A DNA stretch of 64,000 bases from Paenibacillus ottowii (GTDB lineage Bacteria > Bacillota > Bacilli > Paenibacillales > Paenibacillaceae): assembly GCF_006874425.1 (NCBI RefSeq), contig NZ_VIJZ01000010.1, positions 124,001-188,000 of the forward strand. Reading direction: 5' to 3'. Position 1 is the first letter of the stretch; every line of letters begins with the position of its first letter. The notes beneath the pieces were generated by a model. The model made no database searches and was not told the DNA's origin. It was given only the letters and a program-made list of their open reading frames with translations. Positions 8,445-17,489 of the stretch are shown in pieces. A program made the position numbers and the translations under genes.

Positions 8445-9287
8445 ATGACACAAAACCTACAGAGCACTACAACATTGCACAACGGAGTCCACATGCCTTG
8501 GTTTGGCATCGGGGTATTTAAAGTGGAAGAAGGCTCAGAGCTGGTCAATGCTGTAAAGGCTGCTGTAAAGCATGGCTACCGTAGTATAGATACAGCGGCA
8601 ATCTATGCAAATGAAAACAGCGTGGGACAGGCTATTCAGGAGGCTCTGTTGGAGAATAATCTGTCCAGAGGAGATCTGTTCGTCACGTCCAAAGTGTGGA
8701 ATGCAGATTTAGGCTATGAAGAGACACGGGCAGCTTATGAAGCAAGCCTGAACAAACTGGGACTGGACTATCTCGATCTTTACCTGATTCATTGGCCGGT
8801 TCAAGGGAAGTACAAAGAAGCCTGGAGAGCCTTGGAGTCCTTGTACAAAGAAGGACGAATTAAGGCCATCGGAGTCAGCAACTTCCAAATTCATCATTTG
8901 GAAGATCTCATGAAGGATGCAGAAATCAAGCCAATGGTCAATCAGGTGGAATTCCACCCGCAATTAACCCAAGCCGAGCTGCTGCAATTCTGTCAAAAGA
9001 ACAACATCCAAATGGAAGCCTGGTCCCCGCTTATGCAAGGCCAGCTGCTGGATCATCCGGTACTGCAAGAGATCGCACACAAGCACGGAAAAACGGTAGC
9101 TCAAGTGATTTTACGCTGGGATATACAGCAGGGAGTCGTGACGATTCCCAAGTCCACCAAGGCGCATCGAATCATCGAAAATGCCGATATTTTTGACTTT
9201 GAATTGACGCGTGAGGATATGGATCGAATTCAGGCGTTAAATGCCAATCTGCGTGTAGGTCCAGATCCGGACAACTTTGATTTTTAA
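8445..9287 (+). CDS. Aldo/keto reductase (AKR5-like)
   Basis: A 280-residue (alpha/beta)8 NADPH-dependent carbonyl reductase. Visible family features are GIGVFKVEEG, the catalytic Asp and Tyr in RSIDTAAIYANE, Lys in SKVWN, His in LIHWP, the GVSNF strand and the C-terminal IPKSTKAHRI motif for the 2'-phosphate of NADPH. It resembles B. subtilis YvgN/YtbE, which reduce methylglyoxal and other aldehydes. It follows the MFS exporter closely and is closed by a strong terminator. Substrate is not determinable from sequence. Confidence 0.93.
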   Translation: MTQNLQSTTTLHNGVHMPWFGIGVFKVEEGSELVNAVKAAVKHGYRSIDTAAIYANENSVGQAIQEALLENNLSRGDLFVTSKVWNADLGYEETRAAYEASLNKLGLDYLDLYLIHWPVQGKYKEAWRALESLYKEGRIKAIGVSNFQIHHLEDLMKDAEIKPMVNQVEFHPQLTQAELLQFCQKNNIQMEAWSPLMQGQLLDHPVLQEIAHKHGKTVAQVILRWDIQQGVVTIPKSTKAHRIIENADIFDFELTREDMDRIQALNANLRVGPDPDNFDF

Positions 9288-9306
9288 ATTCAGTCCATTC
9301 TATAAC

Positions 9307-9341
9307 GCCGTTTCCTTCTTCATGGAAGGGACGGCTTTTTG
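9307..9341 (+). terminator. Terminator after the aldo/keto reductase
   Basis: GCCGTttCCTTC pairs with GGAAGGgACGGC around a 5-base loop and is followed by TTTTTG. Confidence 0.75.
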
Positions 9342-9453
9342 TATATGAGAAATCTGGAGCTACAGCAATCCAATCCCGCCATATGGTATTATAGAATTAT
9401 ATGAAATGAGAAGTTTTAGACGCCTATGAAAATGAAAATCTCCGGGGGACCTC

Positions 9454-10476
9454 ATGAATAAGACGATTGCAGATATAGCCCAAATGGCTGGTGTATCCAA
9501 GAGCACGGTATCCCGTTTTTTGAACGGTGGATCCGTCAGCCTGGACACAAAGCGTAAAATTGAAAAGGTGGTTAAAGCCACGGGATATGTGCCAAACACC
9601 TTTGCCCAGAGTCTAAAAGCAAAACGAACCAACATTATCGGAACGGTCGTGCCACGACTGGATTCTTTTGCGACATCCCATACGTTAATGGGGATTGATG
9701 AGGAGCTACGTTCCCAGCATTACCAGATGCTGATCTCGAATACAAGTCAGGATGTAAAACGTGAAATCGAGGCGATCTATGAATTCGCACGGCAAAAAAT
9801 TTCAGGCATCATTCTGCTGGCTGCTCAAATTACAGACGACCATCTGACCGCAATTCAAGACATCAGTATTCCGGTATTGCTGGTAGGTCAACAGCATGAG
9901 CAGATCCATAGCCTTATCCATGATGATTATCGTGCTGGATACGATATCGGTGCATATGTCCTGTCGCAAGGCCACCGTGAAATTGCCTATGTCGGGGTTA
10001 CTGAAAGAGATGTGGCTGTCGGTGTGCAGCGCAAAGAGGGCTTTAGGCAGGCTGTACGTGATGCATTGCCTGCTGGATGTTATACGGACGAGGAAATGCG
10101 AGCCGCCGGGTATGATATACGGTACTATGAAACCGGGTTTAAAATGTCCGATGCACGGATTGCCGCATCTGCCATCTTGGACCAATTCAAGCCATCGTTA
10201 ATGGTGTGTGCTACAGATAATATCGCGCTTGGGGTAATCAACGCGGCTTATTCCAAAGGAATTACCATCCCGTCGGACTTGTCGGTAACTGGCTTTGGGG
10301 GATACGATATCACAGAGGTCATTCACCCTGCGCTAACAACTGTTCAATATCCGTATATGGAGGCTGGACGTGTAGCAGCACAAAATATTGTACGGCTGGT
10401 AGAACATAAAACGGTAGAGCCAGTGACGGTCATGGATTATTCCCTTATTGAAAGAGAAAGCGTTGACAAACGCTGA
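9454..10476 (+). CDS. scrR: LacI-family regulator of sucrose utilisation (ScrR-like)
   Basis: A 340-residue LacI/GalR repressor. The helix-turn-helix and hinge helix lie at the N-terminus (TIADIAQMAGVSKSTVSRFL), followed by a periplasmic-binding-like sensor domain with the typical PSDLSVTGFGGYDIT segment near residue 272. The gene directly precedes sucrose-6-phosphate hydrolase and the sucrose PTS permease, and an array of AACCGGTT palindromes lies between, which supports a sucrose repressor released by a sucrose-derived sugar. The promoter for the downstream genes begins inside the last codons of this gene. The start has a GGGGG site five bases before ATG. Confidence 0.88.
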   Translation: MNKTIADIAQMAGVSKSTVSRFLNGGSVSLDTKRKIEKVVKATGYVPNTFAQSLKAKRTNIIGTVVPRLDSFATSHTLMGIDEELRSQHYQMLISNTSQDVKREIEAIYEFARQKISGIILLAAQITDDHLTAIQDISIPVLLVGQQHEQIHSLIHDDYRAGYDIGAYVLSQGHREIAYVGVTERDVAVGVQRKEGFRQAVRDALPAGCYTDEEMRAAGYDIRYYETGFKMSDARIAASAILDQFKPSLMVCATDNIALGVINAAYSKGITIPSDLSVTGFGGYDITEVIHPALTTVQYPYMEAGRVAAQNIVRLVEHKTVEPVTVMDYSLIERESVDKR

Positions 10477-10492
10477 ACAGGTGGATTATAAT
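10463..10492 (+). promoter_or_regulatory. Sigma-A promoter of the sucrose genes
   Basis: TTGACA (10463-10468), 18 bases, TATAAT (10487-10492), both hexamers perfect. The -35 lies within the end of the regulator gene. The expected start point (about 10499) falls on the first AACCGGTT operator, a layout that gives direct repression. Confidence 0.82.
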
Positions 10493-10498
10493 TTCTTC

Positions 10499-10622
10499 GA
10501 AACCGGTTCCATTGCACTCTTGCACAATTGGAATCGGTTGCAAATCCATGGATGAGTATTTTTTTTAATCGCATGGGAACCGGTTCCGGTCCAATATTTT
10601 TCCTTGTCTTGGAACCGGTTCC
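10499..10622. promoter_or_regulatory. Array of LacI-type operators (AACCGGTT) for ScrR
   Basis: Three strong sites: GAAACCGGTTCC at 10499-10510, and GGAACCGGTTCC at 10576-10587 and 10611-10622. A degenerate GGAATCGGTTGC lies at about 10530-10541. The last two strong sites are 35 bases apart centre to centre. The palindrome with a central CG step is the classic LacI/GalR operator shape. The first site sits on the predicted transcription start and the others lie in the leader before scrB. Confidence 0.8.
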
Positions 10623-10656
10623 CTAAATCAAAGTTTTTAAAAAATGAGGTACACCT

Positions 10657-12132
10657 ATGAAAATGACAAGAGAACAAAAGTATCGACTAATTGAGCAGGC
10701 AGAGCCCGGTGAAATAGCGAGCTTGCAGAAAAAGGTGGAGCAATGTCCGTGGCGACAGTCGTTTCATATCCAGCCACCGACAGGTTTGCTTAATGATCCG
10801 AATGGATTTTCATATTATCAAGGTGAATACCATTTATTTTATCAGTGGTTCCCACTCGGAACTGATCATGGGATGAAATATTGGTATCATTTGAAATCCA
10901 AAGATTTGGCCACATGGAATAGTGCAGGCATTGGTATCACACCTGGAGACCATTTCGACTCGCATGGGGCATATTCCGGCAGCGCGCTGGAGCATGAGGG
11001 CAAATTATACATGATGTATACAGGAAATACACGAGACGAAAACTGGATCAGACATCCTTATCAATGCATGGCTGTCATGGATGAGAACGGTCAGATTACC
11101 AAGTGGGAGCATCCTGTTATAGACCATGTGCCAGAAGGCTATACAGATCATTTTCGTGATCCCAAGCTGTGGAAGGACGGCGATAGTTTCTATTGTGTGA
11201 TTGGTGCCCAGCGAACGAACTCAACGGGCTGCGTTGTCCTTTATCGCTCAACCGATCTCCATACTTGGCAGTTCGAGGGAGAACTGAACACGGGGCTGAA
11301 ATCGTTCGGATATATGTGGGAATGTCCAGATTATTTTGAACTGAACGGAGCGGGTGTCTTGGTCTTCTCTCCACAGGGCTTGGAGCCTTCCGGGGATGAA
11401 AACCACAATATTTATCAATCGGGCTACGTCATCGGACAACTGCTGGATACAAAGACAAGAACACTGGAGCACGGTGCATTCCATGAGCTTGACCGGGGCT
11501 TTGACTTCTATGCACCGCAGACGATGATTGACCCGCAGGGACGGCGTATTATGGTGGCCTGGATGGGACTGCCGGATATCGAATATCCGACAGATCCAAA
11601 CGGATGGGCCCATTGTCTGACGTTACCAAGGGAACTTACGCTTTATGAGGGAAAACTCTTGCAACGCCCGATCCCAGAACTAACCACGCTGCGTAGAAAT
11701 AGGGAGGATCGGGTAGCTGATACGTTGTCCTCAGAGAGCAAAACCTATGAAGGATTTAAAGGTACAGCGTATGAGCTGATCTGTGAAGTAGATCTTTTGG
11801 ATGCGAATATATTTGGCATCGAATTCCGTGCGAGTGAGACAGAGAAAACGGTGATAAAATATAACGCCATCAGCCGCAAACTTGTATTGGACCGTTCGCA
11901 ATCGGGTGAGTCTGTAGCCGCTGAGTATGGTGAAGTACGGCAGTGTGCGTGGGATAAAGATCATATCAAACTTCATTTGTTTGTAGATACATCTTCGGTG
12001 GAGATTTTCGTAAATGATGGGGAAGAAGTGTTCACTAGTCGTATATTTCCGCACCCAGAGAGTGACGAAATACGCTTTTTTGCTGACAAGGGAGAGGCTC
12101 TCTTCCAAGCGGTAAAATGGGATTTTACATGA
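10657..12132 (+). CDS. scrB: Sucrose-6-phosphate hydrolase (GH32)
   Basis: Cleaves sucrose-6-phosphate, the product of PTS uptake, into glucose-6-phosphate and fructose in the cytoplasm. The 491-residue protein has no signal peptide. The five-bladed propeller carries the nucleophile Asp47 in LNDPNG, the transition-state stabiliser in FRDP (Asp168) and acid/base Glu222 in ECPD; a beta-sandwich domain follows from about residue 345. It precedes the sucrose-type PTS gene, with the ScrR operators upstream. GAGGT precedes ATG 10657; ATG 10663 is an alternative. Equivalent to SacA of B. subtilis. Confidence 0.95.
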   Translation: MKMTREQKYRLIEQAEPGEIASLQKKVEQCPWRQSFHIQPPTGLLNDPNGFSYYQGEYHLFYQWFPLGTDHGMKYWYHLKSKDLATWNSAGIGITPGDHFDSHGAYSGSALEHEGKLYMMYTGNTRDENWIRHPYQCMAVMDENGQITKWEHPVIDHVPEGYTDHFRDPKLWKDGDSFYCVIGAQRTNSTGCVVLYRSTDLHTWQFEGELNTGLKSFGYMWECPDYFELNGAGVLVFSPQGLEPSGDENHNIYQSGYVIGQLLDTKTRTLEHGAFHELDRGFDFYAPQTMIDPQGRRIMVAWMGLPDIEYPTDPNGWAHCLTLPRELTLYEGKLLQRPIPELTTLRRNREDRVADTLSSESKTYEGFKGTAYELICEVDLLDANIFGIEFRASETEKTVIKYNAISRKLVLDRSQSGESVAAEYGEVRQCAWDKDHIKLHLFVDTSSVEIFVNDGEEVFTSRIFPHPESDEIRFFADKGEALFQAVKWDFT

Positions 12133-12200
12133 GCAGGCTAATTCAACAAGTGGATCGTTAATCAGCAAACATAACGGAAATGAACGAGAGGATGAACATC

Positions 12201-13619
12201 ATGGCGGAAAACAGAGAAATAGCTAAAGAAGTGATCGAAGCGATCGGCGGAAAAGAAAATATCGCCTCCTTTGCTCACTGTGCGACACGCTTGCGGATTA
12301 TGGTGCATGACAAAGAAAAGATTGACCAGTCTAAAGTAGAGGAGATCGACAAGGTCAAAGGTGCTTTCTTCAATTCAGGTCAATATCAGATTATTTTTGG
12401 TACAGGTACGGTCAATCGGATTTTTGAAGAGGTTGAAAAGCTCGGTGTGACAGGTACATCTAAAGAAGAGGTCAAGAGTCAGGCGAAAAAGGAGGGCAAC
12501 GTCTTCCAGCGCTCGATTCGTACCTTTGGCGATGTATTTGTACCGATTATTCCTGTGCTAGTCGCTACGGGGCTGTTCATGGGGCTGCGCGGTTTGCTCA
12601 CTCAGCCGCAAATTCTCGCTCTGTTCGGTATGACGCCGCAGGATATTTCACCTAACTTTTTATTATATACACAAGTTTTAACGGATACGGCTTTTGCTTT
12701 TCTACCGGCATTAGTTGCATGGTCAGCCTTTAGAGTATTCGGCGGCAGCCCGGTGCTGGGTATCGTTCTCGGTCTGATGCTGGTAAACCCGGCCCTACCC
12801 AACGCATATAGTGTTGCCGACGGCTCAGCCCACCCGTTGACGATGTTCGGTTTCATTCCTGTCGTCGGTTATCAAGGCTCGGTATTGCCAGCCTTCTTCG
12901 TCGGTTTGATCGGAGCCAAGCTGGAACGGGCGCTGCGCAAACGGGTACCTGAAGCGCTGGACCTGATTCTTACACCATTTTTAACACTGTTGATTATGAT
13001 CACTTTGGGACTGTTTGCCATCGGTCCAGTGTTCCATTCACTTGAAGAATGGGTGCTGCATGGAACAACATTTGTACTGGATTTACCTTTCGGTATTGCC
13101 GGGATTATCATCGGCTTTTTGCATCAGATTATCGTCGTTACAGGTGTGCATCATATTTTTAACTTTCTGGAGATCCAACTGCTTGAAAAGAACGGTGTAA
13201 ATGCCTTTAATGCTATTATTACCTGCGCTATGGCTGCCCAGGGTGCTGCTTGTCTGGCGGTTGGTCTGAAAACGAAGGACAGCAAGCTGAAAGCGTTGGC
13301 TCTTCCTTCTTCGTTCTCCGCTTTCCTGGGGATTACAGAGCCAGCTATCTTCGGGGTCAACCTGAGATATATGAAGCCTTTTGTCATGGGTCTCATCGGC
13401 GGGGCGGTTGGTGGCTTTATTGCTTCAGTCTTGCATTTGGCGGCTACAGGGATGGCAGTTACAGTGATTCCAGGTACGTTGCTCTACATGAACCATCAGC
13501 TTCCGTTTTATATTTTAGCGAATCTGGCTGCGATGGTTGTATCTTTTGTCTTGACTTGGATGTTTGGCTTTAACGATAAAATGCTGGAGAAAGTCAAAAC
13601 AGCGGGTTCCTCCAATTAA
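12201..13619 (+). CDS. scrA: Sucrose-specific PTS enzyme IIBC
   Basis: Imports and phosphorylates sucrose. The 472-residue protein has an N-terminal EIIB domain with phospho-Cys27 in FAHCATRLR, then an EIIC domain with about ten membrane segments beginning near residue 105 and the GITEPAIFGVNLRYMKPF signature. There is no fused EIIA domain, so a glucose-type EIIA (Crr-like) must act in trans. ATG 12201 has GAGAGGA eight bases upstream; in-frame ATGs at 12180 and 12192 are less well placed. The gene lies 68 bases after scrB and is followed by a terminator, ending the operon. Confidence 0.93.
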   Translation: MAENREIAKEVIEAIGGKENIASFAHCATRLRIMVHDKEKIDQSKVEEIDKVKGAFFNSGQYQIIFGTGTVNRIFEEVEKLGVTGTSKEEVKSQAKKEGNVFQRSIRTFGDVFVPIIPVLVATGLFMGLRGLLTQPQILALFGMTPQDISPNFLLYTQVLTDTAFAFLPALVAWSAFRVFGGSPVLGIVLGLMLVNPALPNAYSVADGSAHPLTMFGFIPVVGYQGSVLPAFFVGLIGAKLERALRKRVPEALDLILTPFLTLLIMITLGLFAIGPVFHSLEEWVLHGTTFVLDLPFGIAGIIIGFLHQIIVVTGVHHIFNFLEIQLLEKNGVNAFNAIITCAMAAQGAACLAVGLKTKDSKLKALALPSSFSAFLGITEPAIFGVNLRYMKPFVMGLIGGAVGGFIASVLHLAATGMAVTVIPGTLLYMNHQLPFYILANLAAMVVSFVLTWMFGFNDKMLEKVKTAGSSN

Positions 13620-13671
13620 TATCATCCAGTCAGCACAAATACACGCAGATTCATGCACGTAGTATAAATAT

Positions 13672-13716
13672 TATGGTCGCTTCTACATGAACTCCATGTG
13701 GGGCGGCCATTTTTTC
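13672..13716 (+). terminator. Terminator of the sucrose operon
   Basis: ATGGTCGC pairs with GGCGGCCAT (one G-U), with an inner ACATG/CATGT stem, then TTTTTT. Confidence 0.7.
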
Positions 13717-13747
13717 TAACTATGGAGTTTGGATTCAGGCTATCAGA

Positions 13748-14536
13748 TCAGACGATGGAGGAACGCTCATGCAGAAACTCCGACGGGGAACAGCCTGTTA
13801 AGCGTTTGAAGATTCGATGAAAATAAGACACATCACTATATCCCACGTACTCTGAAATCTCACGAACTGTTAGCCGAGACTCCGTTAACATGTAGATGGC
13901 GGTTTTAATACGTTGCGTATGTACATGCTCGCTGATCGTTTGGCCTGTAACCTCCCGCAGCAGCGTCGCGGCATAATTGGGGGTTTTGCGGATGGCATCA
14001 CCAAGCTCTTCTTTGGTTACCTTTTCCCTGTAGTGATTCTGAATGTACTGTTTCATATGTTCTACATGCCGTTCTTTATCGCGAGGAACGGTACCTTTGT
14101 CCCATTCTTGGTTCATATAAATCATGGCTTCGGTCAGCAGACAGTCAGCCATCAGGGCGTAGTAGCTTGGGTGTTCAGTCCATTGATAATACATCGATTT
14201 GATCCGTTCATGCAGCAAATCGTAGCATCCGGGTTTGACCCATAACGGCTGGTCTGTATCCAGTATGGGAAGTGTGCCGTTCGTACATGTTTTGCGGCAA
14301 TGTATCACATACTTGGTATGGAAAAGCGTAGGAATGCTCTTGCCATAGTAATTCAGATGACGGGGTAAAAGCAGAGCTTCACCCTTGCCGAGAATGATCT
14401 TGCTATCGTTCACCCAATATACACATTTGCCAAAGGTGACCAAAATGAACAGCAAGTCATCGTTGTCGGTATTTGCACCAGCCTTTTCATACCAGTCTAC
14501 GCCATTGTCCTGTCGTATACCCGTCAATGTAATCAC
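13748..14536 (-). CDS. AraC-family transcriptional regulator
   Basis: About 262 residues, with an N-terminal cupin-like sensor (ILGKGEALLLPRHLNYY, about 49-65) and two C-terminal helix-turn-helices ending in the AraC signature ISEYVGYSDVSYFHRIFKRLTG. A GTG at 14545 is also in frame but touches the GGAG ribosome site; GTG 14536 has a normal spacer and is preferred, though the choice is not certain. It is divergent from pyruvate kinase and convergent with the sucrose operon. Its own promoter region holds two direct repeats. The target is unknown. Confidence 0.86.
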   Translation of the reverse strand: MITLTGIRQDNGVDWYEKAGANTDNDDLLFILVTFGKCVYWVNDSKIILGKGEALLLPRHLNYYGKSIPTLFHTKYVIHCRKTCTNGTLPILDTDQPLWVKPGCYDLLHERIKSMYYQWTEHPSYYALMADCLLTEAMIYMNQEWDKGTVPRDKERHVEHMKQYIQNHYREKVTKEELGDAIRKTPNYAATLLREVTGQTISEHVHTQRIKTAIYMLTESRLTVREISEYVGYSDVSYFHRIFKRLTGCSPSEFLHERSSIV

Positions 14537-14562
14537 AAAACTCACTCTCCAATGTCTTCAAC

Positions 14563-14596
14563 ATTCATCATACTGTAATACATCCATCATACTATA
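14563..14596. promoter_or_regulatory. Tandem direct repeats upstream of the AraC gene
   Basis: CATCATACTGTA (14566-14577) and CATCATACTATA (14585-14596) are direct repeats with a 19-base period, differing at one base. AraC-family proteins commonly bind tandem direct half-sites about two helical turns apart, so these are candidate sites for the divergent AraC regulator, pyruvate kinase control, or both. Confidence 0.4.
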
Positions 14597-14714
14597 GTTC
14601 ATAGTCTTGGTGAACGAGTACAGGTAGAATAGAACTATATAAGTTTAATGTAGATAGAGAAGCAAAGTGGAGAAGAAGCTATACAGTAAAGACATTCAGG
14701 AGGATGACATTACT

Positions 14715-16130
14715 ATGCTAAAAACGAAAATTATTTGTACTATGGGACCTGCCTGCGATTCCGTTGATTTGTTAAAAGAAATGATCCAGGCTGGTATGAC
14801 GGTAGCCCGCCTAAACATGGCTCACGGGGAGCTGGAGGATCACGTTAAACGTATTGAAAATGTGCGGCAGGCTGCGAAGGAAATGAATACCTGTATCCCT
14901 GTCATGATGGATATTAAAGGACCGGAAATACGGATTGGCAAGCTGAAAGAGGCATCTGTGCTGCTGAAGCCAGGCAGTCAGCTCATTCTGACCACGGAAG
15001 AGATTTTGGGGGACGAGCATCGTATTTCGGTGAATTATCCGGATATGCCGAAGGACATCAAACCAGGTGACCGTATTCTCATTGATGACGGTCTGGTTGA
15101 CTTGACTGTAACCTCTGTCGAAGAAACGGAAATGATTTGTAATATCGTAAGTGGCGGTGTTTTGAAACCAAGAAAAGGTGTGAACCTGCCAGGGATTCAT
15201 ACCACTCTTCCAGGCGTAACGGAACGTGATGTGAAGCACATCCAATTTGGGGTGGAGCAGCGCATTGAGCTGATTGCGGCTTCTTTTGTGCGTAAAGGCG
15301 ACGACATCCGCGAAATCCGTGAAATTTTGAAGGGACACCAGGCTGAGCATGTACAGATTTATTCCAAAATTGAAAATGCTGAAGGTATGGAAAACTTGGA
15401 TGACATCATCGAAGCTTCAGACGGTATTATGGTAGCTCGTGGCGACCTGGGCGTGGAAGTGCCGATTCAAGACGTGCCGGTGATGCAAAAAGAAATGATC
15501 GACAAATGTAATCTGGTCGGCAAGCCCGTTATCGTTGCTACTCACATGCTCGAATCCATGCAGGTGAACCCGCGTCCGACGAGAGCCGAAGTCAGTGACG
15601 TGTTTAATGCTGTTATGCAAGGAGCTGACGTAGTGATGCTATCCGGCGAATCTGCTGCAGGTAAATATCCTGTTGAATCCGTACGGACCATGGCTGCAGT
15701 AGCTGCCAGAGCGGAATCGCAATTGGATTATCAGGAGCAGTTCGATAAGCGCAGAGCACGCCAAAGCACCAACATTACCGAAGTCATTAGTCAGGGTGCG
15801 GTGAGTTCGTCTCTGGAGCTGGATGCCAAAGCGATTATTACCTCGACGGCTAGTGGATTCACGGCACGGATGGTGTCCAAATATCGTCCGAAGGCACCGA
15901 TCATTGCGGTTACCCCGAATAATACGGTATTCGCTAAAATTTGTCTGTTGTCCGGTGTAATTCCGATCAAGGGGGATAAAGTAGCAACAACGGATGAAAT
16001 GTTCGAATCTTCTATCCGCAACGCCCTCAATGCAGGCTATATCCATAAAGGGGATACTGTAGTCCTGTCGGCAGGTGTTCCTGTCGCTGAGGCAGGCACT
16101 ACCAACCTGATCCGGGTATATCAAGTGTAA
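14715..16130 (+). CDS. pyk: Pyruvate kinase
   Basis: Converts phosphoenolpyruvate and ADP to pyruvate and ATP. The 471-residue protein opens KTKIICTMGPACDS and has AGMTVARLNMAHG, the catalytic MVARGDLGVE segment (about 248-258), the MLESM motif and the C-terminal regulatory domain. It lacks the extra C-terminal PEP-utiliser-like domain found in the ~585-residue Bacillus enzyme, so it is the shorter form. ATG 14715 is chosen because AGGAGG lies 11 bases upstream and homologues start there; an in-frame GTG at 14667 has no ribosome site. It may be a second, regulated copy, given the AraC gene beside it. Confidence 0.94.
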   Translation: MLKTKIICTMGPACDSVDLLKEMIQAGMTVARLNMAHGELEDHVKRIENVRQAAKEMNTCIPVMMDIKGPEIRIGKLKEASVLLKPGSQLILTTEEILGDEHRISVNYPDMPKDIKPGDRILIDDGLVDLTVTSVEETEMICNIVSGGVLKPRKGVNLPGIHTTLPGVTERDVKHIQFGVEQRIELIAASFVRKGDDIREIREILKGHQAEHVQIYSKIENAEGMENLDDIIEASDGIMVARGDLGVEVPIQDVPVMQKEMIDKCNLVGKPVIVATHMLESMQVNPRPTRAEVSDVFNAVMQGADVVMLSGESAAGKYPVESVRTMAAVAARAESQLDYQEQFDKRRARQSTNITEVISQGAVSSSLELDAKAIITSTASGFTARMVSKYRPKAPIIAVTPNNTVFAKICLLSGVIPIKGDKVATTDEMFESSIRNALNAGYIHKGDTVVLSAGVPVAEAGTTNLIRVYQV

Positions 16131-16146
16131 GCTAGATCAATACAGA

Positions 16147-16183
16147 AAAGGCGCTGATCCTCTATGGATTCAGCGCCTTTTTC
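16147..16183 (+). terminator. Terminator of pyk
   Basis: AAGGCGCTGA pairs with TCAGCGCCTT around the loop tcctctatggat, followed by TTTTT. Confidence 0.8.
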
Positions 16184-16204
16184 ACATTCAGTCGTGCCTT
16201 AGGA

Positions 16205-16606
16205 TTATAGTCCGAATACACTTTTGGCAACGACCTGAGTCAATTCTGCCTTATGGGCTTGGTATTGTTCAGGTGTAATGCTGTTATTGGCCAGTCGTTG
16301 ATCCAACTGCTCTGTTAACTGAGCTACCTGCAAATCAACGATAGCCTGAGCATCCTGATTATGAGCTTGTGCAATATCAGCCAAGGTTTGACCGTTATAT
16401 AACGCGTCATATAATTCCTCATCCGAGGATATACCCAGTGTTCTTAACAGATCATCATCATCCTTGGAAGCTTCATTGTCCTGTACCTGGAGGGCTTTCT
16501 CTGGAGCCAGTGCAGCAGCATTAGCCCGACTTCCCCAAGTGGAAGACTGCCCAATAGATAACGCCAGCAACAGTGTGCAGATGACCAACATTCGTTTTCG
16601 ATTCAT
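16205..16606 (-). CDS. Small secreted protein, paralogue of the product at 23313-23891
   Basis: A 133-residue protein with a signal peptide (positively charged start, hydrophobic core, ANAAA near residue 30). The mature part holds a ~75-residue module: an LLRTLGISSDEELYDAL helix, then the NGQTLADIAQAHNQDAQAIVDLQ helices, then SITPEQYQAHKAEL. The same order of motifs occurs in the protein encoded at 23313-23891, so they share a domain. The G-x-(S/T)-L-A-x-I-A pattern is widespread in secreted bacterial proteins of unknown function. AAAGGAG precedes the ATG. Function is not known. Confidence 0.75.
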   Translation of the reverse strand: MNRKRMLVICTLLLALSIGQSSTWGSRANAAALAPEKALQVQDNEASKDDDDLLRTLGISSDEELYDALYNGQTLADIAQAHNQDAQAIVDLQVAQLTEQLDQRLANNSITPEQYQAHKAELTQVVAKSVFGL

Positions 16607-16847
16607 AGTTGTAAGTCTCCTTTGTGTTTCATTAAAATTCTGACAAGGTGGAGCGGTATATGGATATCCAACGGGAGTAAAGTCTACGCCTTTAGCACAT
16701 CCGGCTTATGTAGTGACCAGATTCTTAATTACATCATACACGCCCAATCTTAGCGCCAGCTTAATACTCGTTTAAAATAAACTAAAAGAGAGGATTATAA
16801 ACAGGTTACGCCAAAAATAATTCACAGATGACAAAAAGGAGGATATG

Positions 16848-16883
16848 AAAAAAACCTCCTTCACAAAAGTGAAAGAGGTTTTA
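16848..16883 (-). terminator. Terminator of the DUF805 gene
   Basis: On the minus strand AAAACCTC-t-TTCAC and GTGAA-g-GAGGTTTT pair around TTTT and run into further T residues. It lies just past the DUF805 stop. Confidence 0.7.
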
Positions 16884-16897
16884 GACAACTACATCCA

Positions 16898-17239
16898 TTA
16901 CAATTTAGGATTTTTCCCATACTTGTTGTCGCCAGGCTGACTGTCTAGACATGTGAATACAAGCAGAACAATGCTCCCAAAAGGAACCAAAGCGATCAGA
17001 ATCCACCACCCGGTTTTGCCCGTGTCGTGTAGTCTGCGGAAAAGAACTGCCAGAGACGGTAATAAAACAGCCAAGCCATAGATAAGTGATAATACGAAAG
17101 GAAGTCCCAAAAGGAAATCCAACAAGTATAATACCAGGCCAGCTATCGCATTAAATAGAACAAACATCCAGTATTCTGTACGTCTTGCTCTACCTTGGAA
17201 TCCTACATAGTTTTGCAGCACTTTTAAATACCATTGCAT
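16898..17239 (-). CDS. DUF805 family membrane protein
   Basis: A 113-residue integral membrane protein with three to four hydrophobic segments. It carries the DUF805 landmarks FQGRARRTEYWMFVLFN near the start, LAVLFRRLHDTGKTGWW in the middle and LDSQPGDNKYGKNP at the end. The family (YhaH-like) has no firmly established function. A strong AGGAGGTG site precedes the ATG, and a terminator follows the stop, so it is a single-gene unit. Confidence 0.9.
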   Translation of the reverse strand: MQWYLKVLQNYVGFQGRARRTEYWMFVLFNAIAGLVLYLLDFLLGLPFVLSLIYGLAVLLPSLAVLFRRLHDTGKTGWWILIALVPFGSIVLLVFTCLDSQPGDNKYGKNPKL

Positions 17240-17489
17240 ATATTTTCACCTCCTCTTAAAATGTAAACATTTGTATTATATTCATCATAAAACAGTTCTT
17301 TTTAGATATATCGGCAGGTAACATATAGAATTTAACTTGTAAAATTATAACTTTAAACTAGGAATTAAAGCAATACATTTATTAAGATTAACAATTAAAT
17401 AAATAATTCATAAAAATATAAAATTTAATATTGAATTTTCCATACTCATTGAATAATATAGAGATACGATTAACCGTCAGGTTTAAATC

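Noticed and set aside
16845..16940. A 31-codon frame with a perfect AGGAGG on the plus strand.
   Set aside because: It runs through the terminator and the 3' end of the minus-strand DUF805 gene, the AGGAGG touches the start too closely, and the peptide has no recognisable feature.
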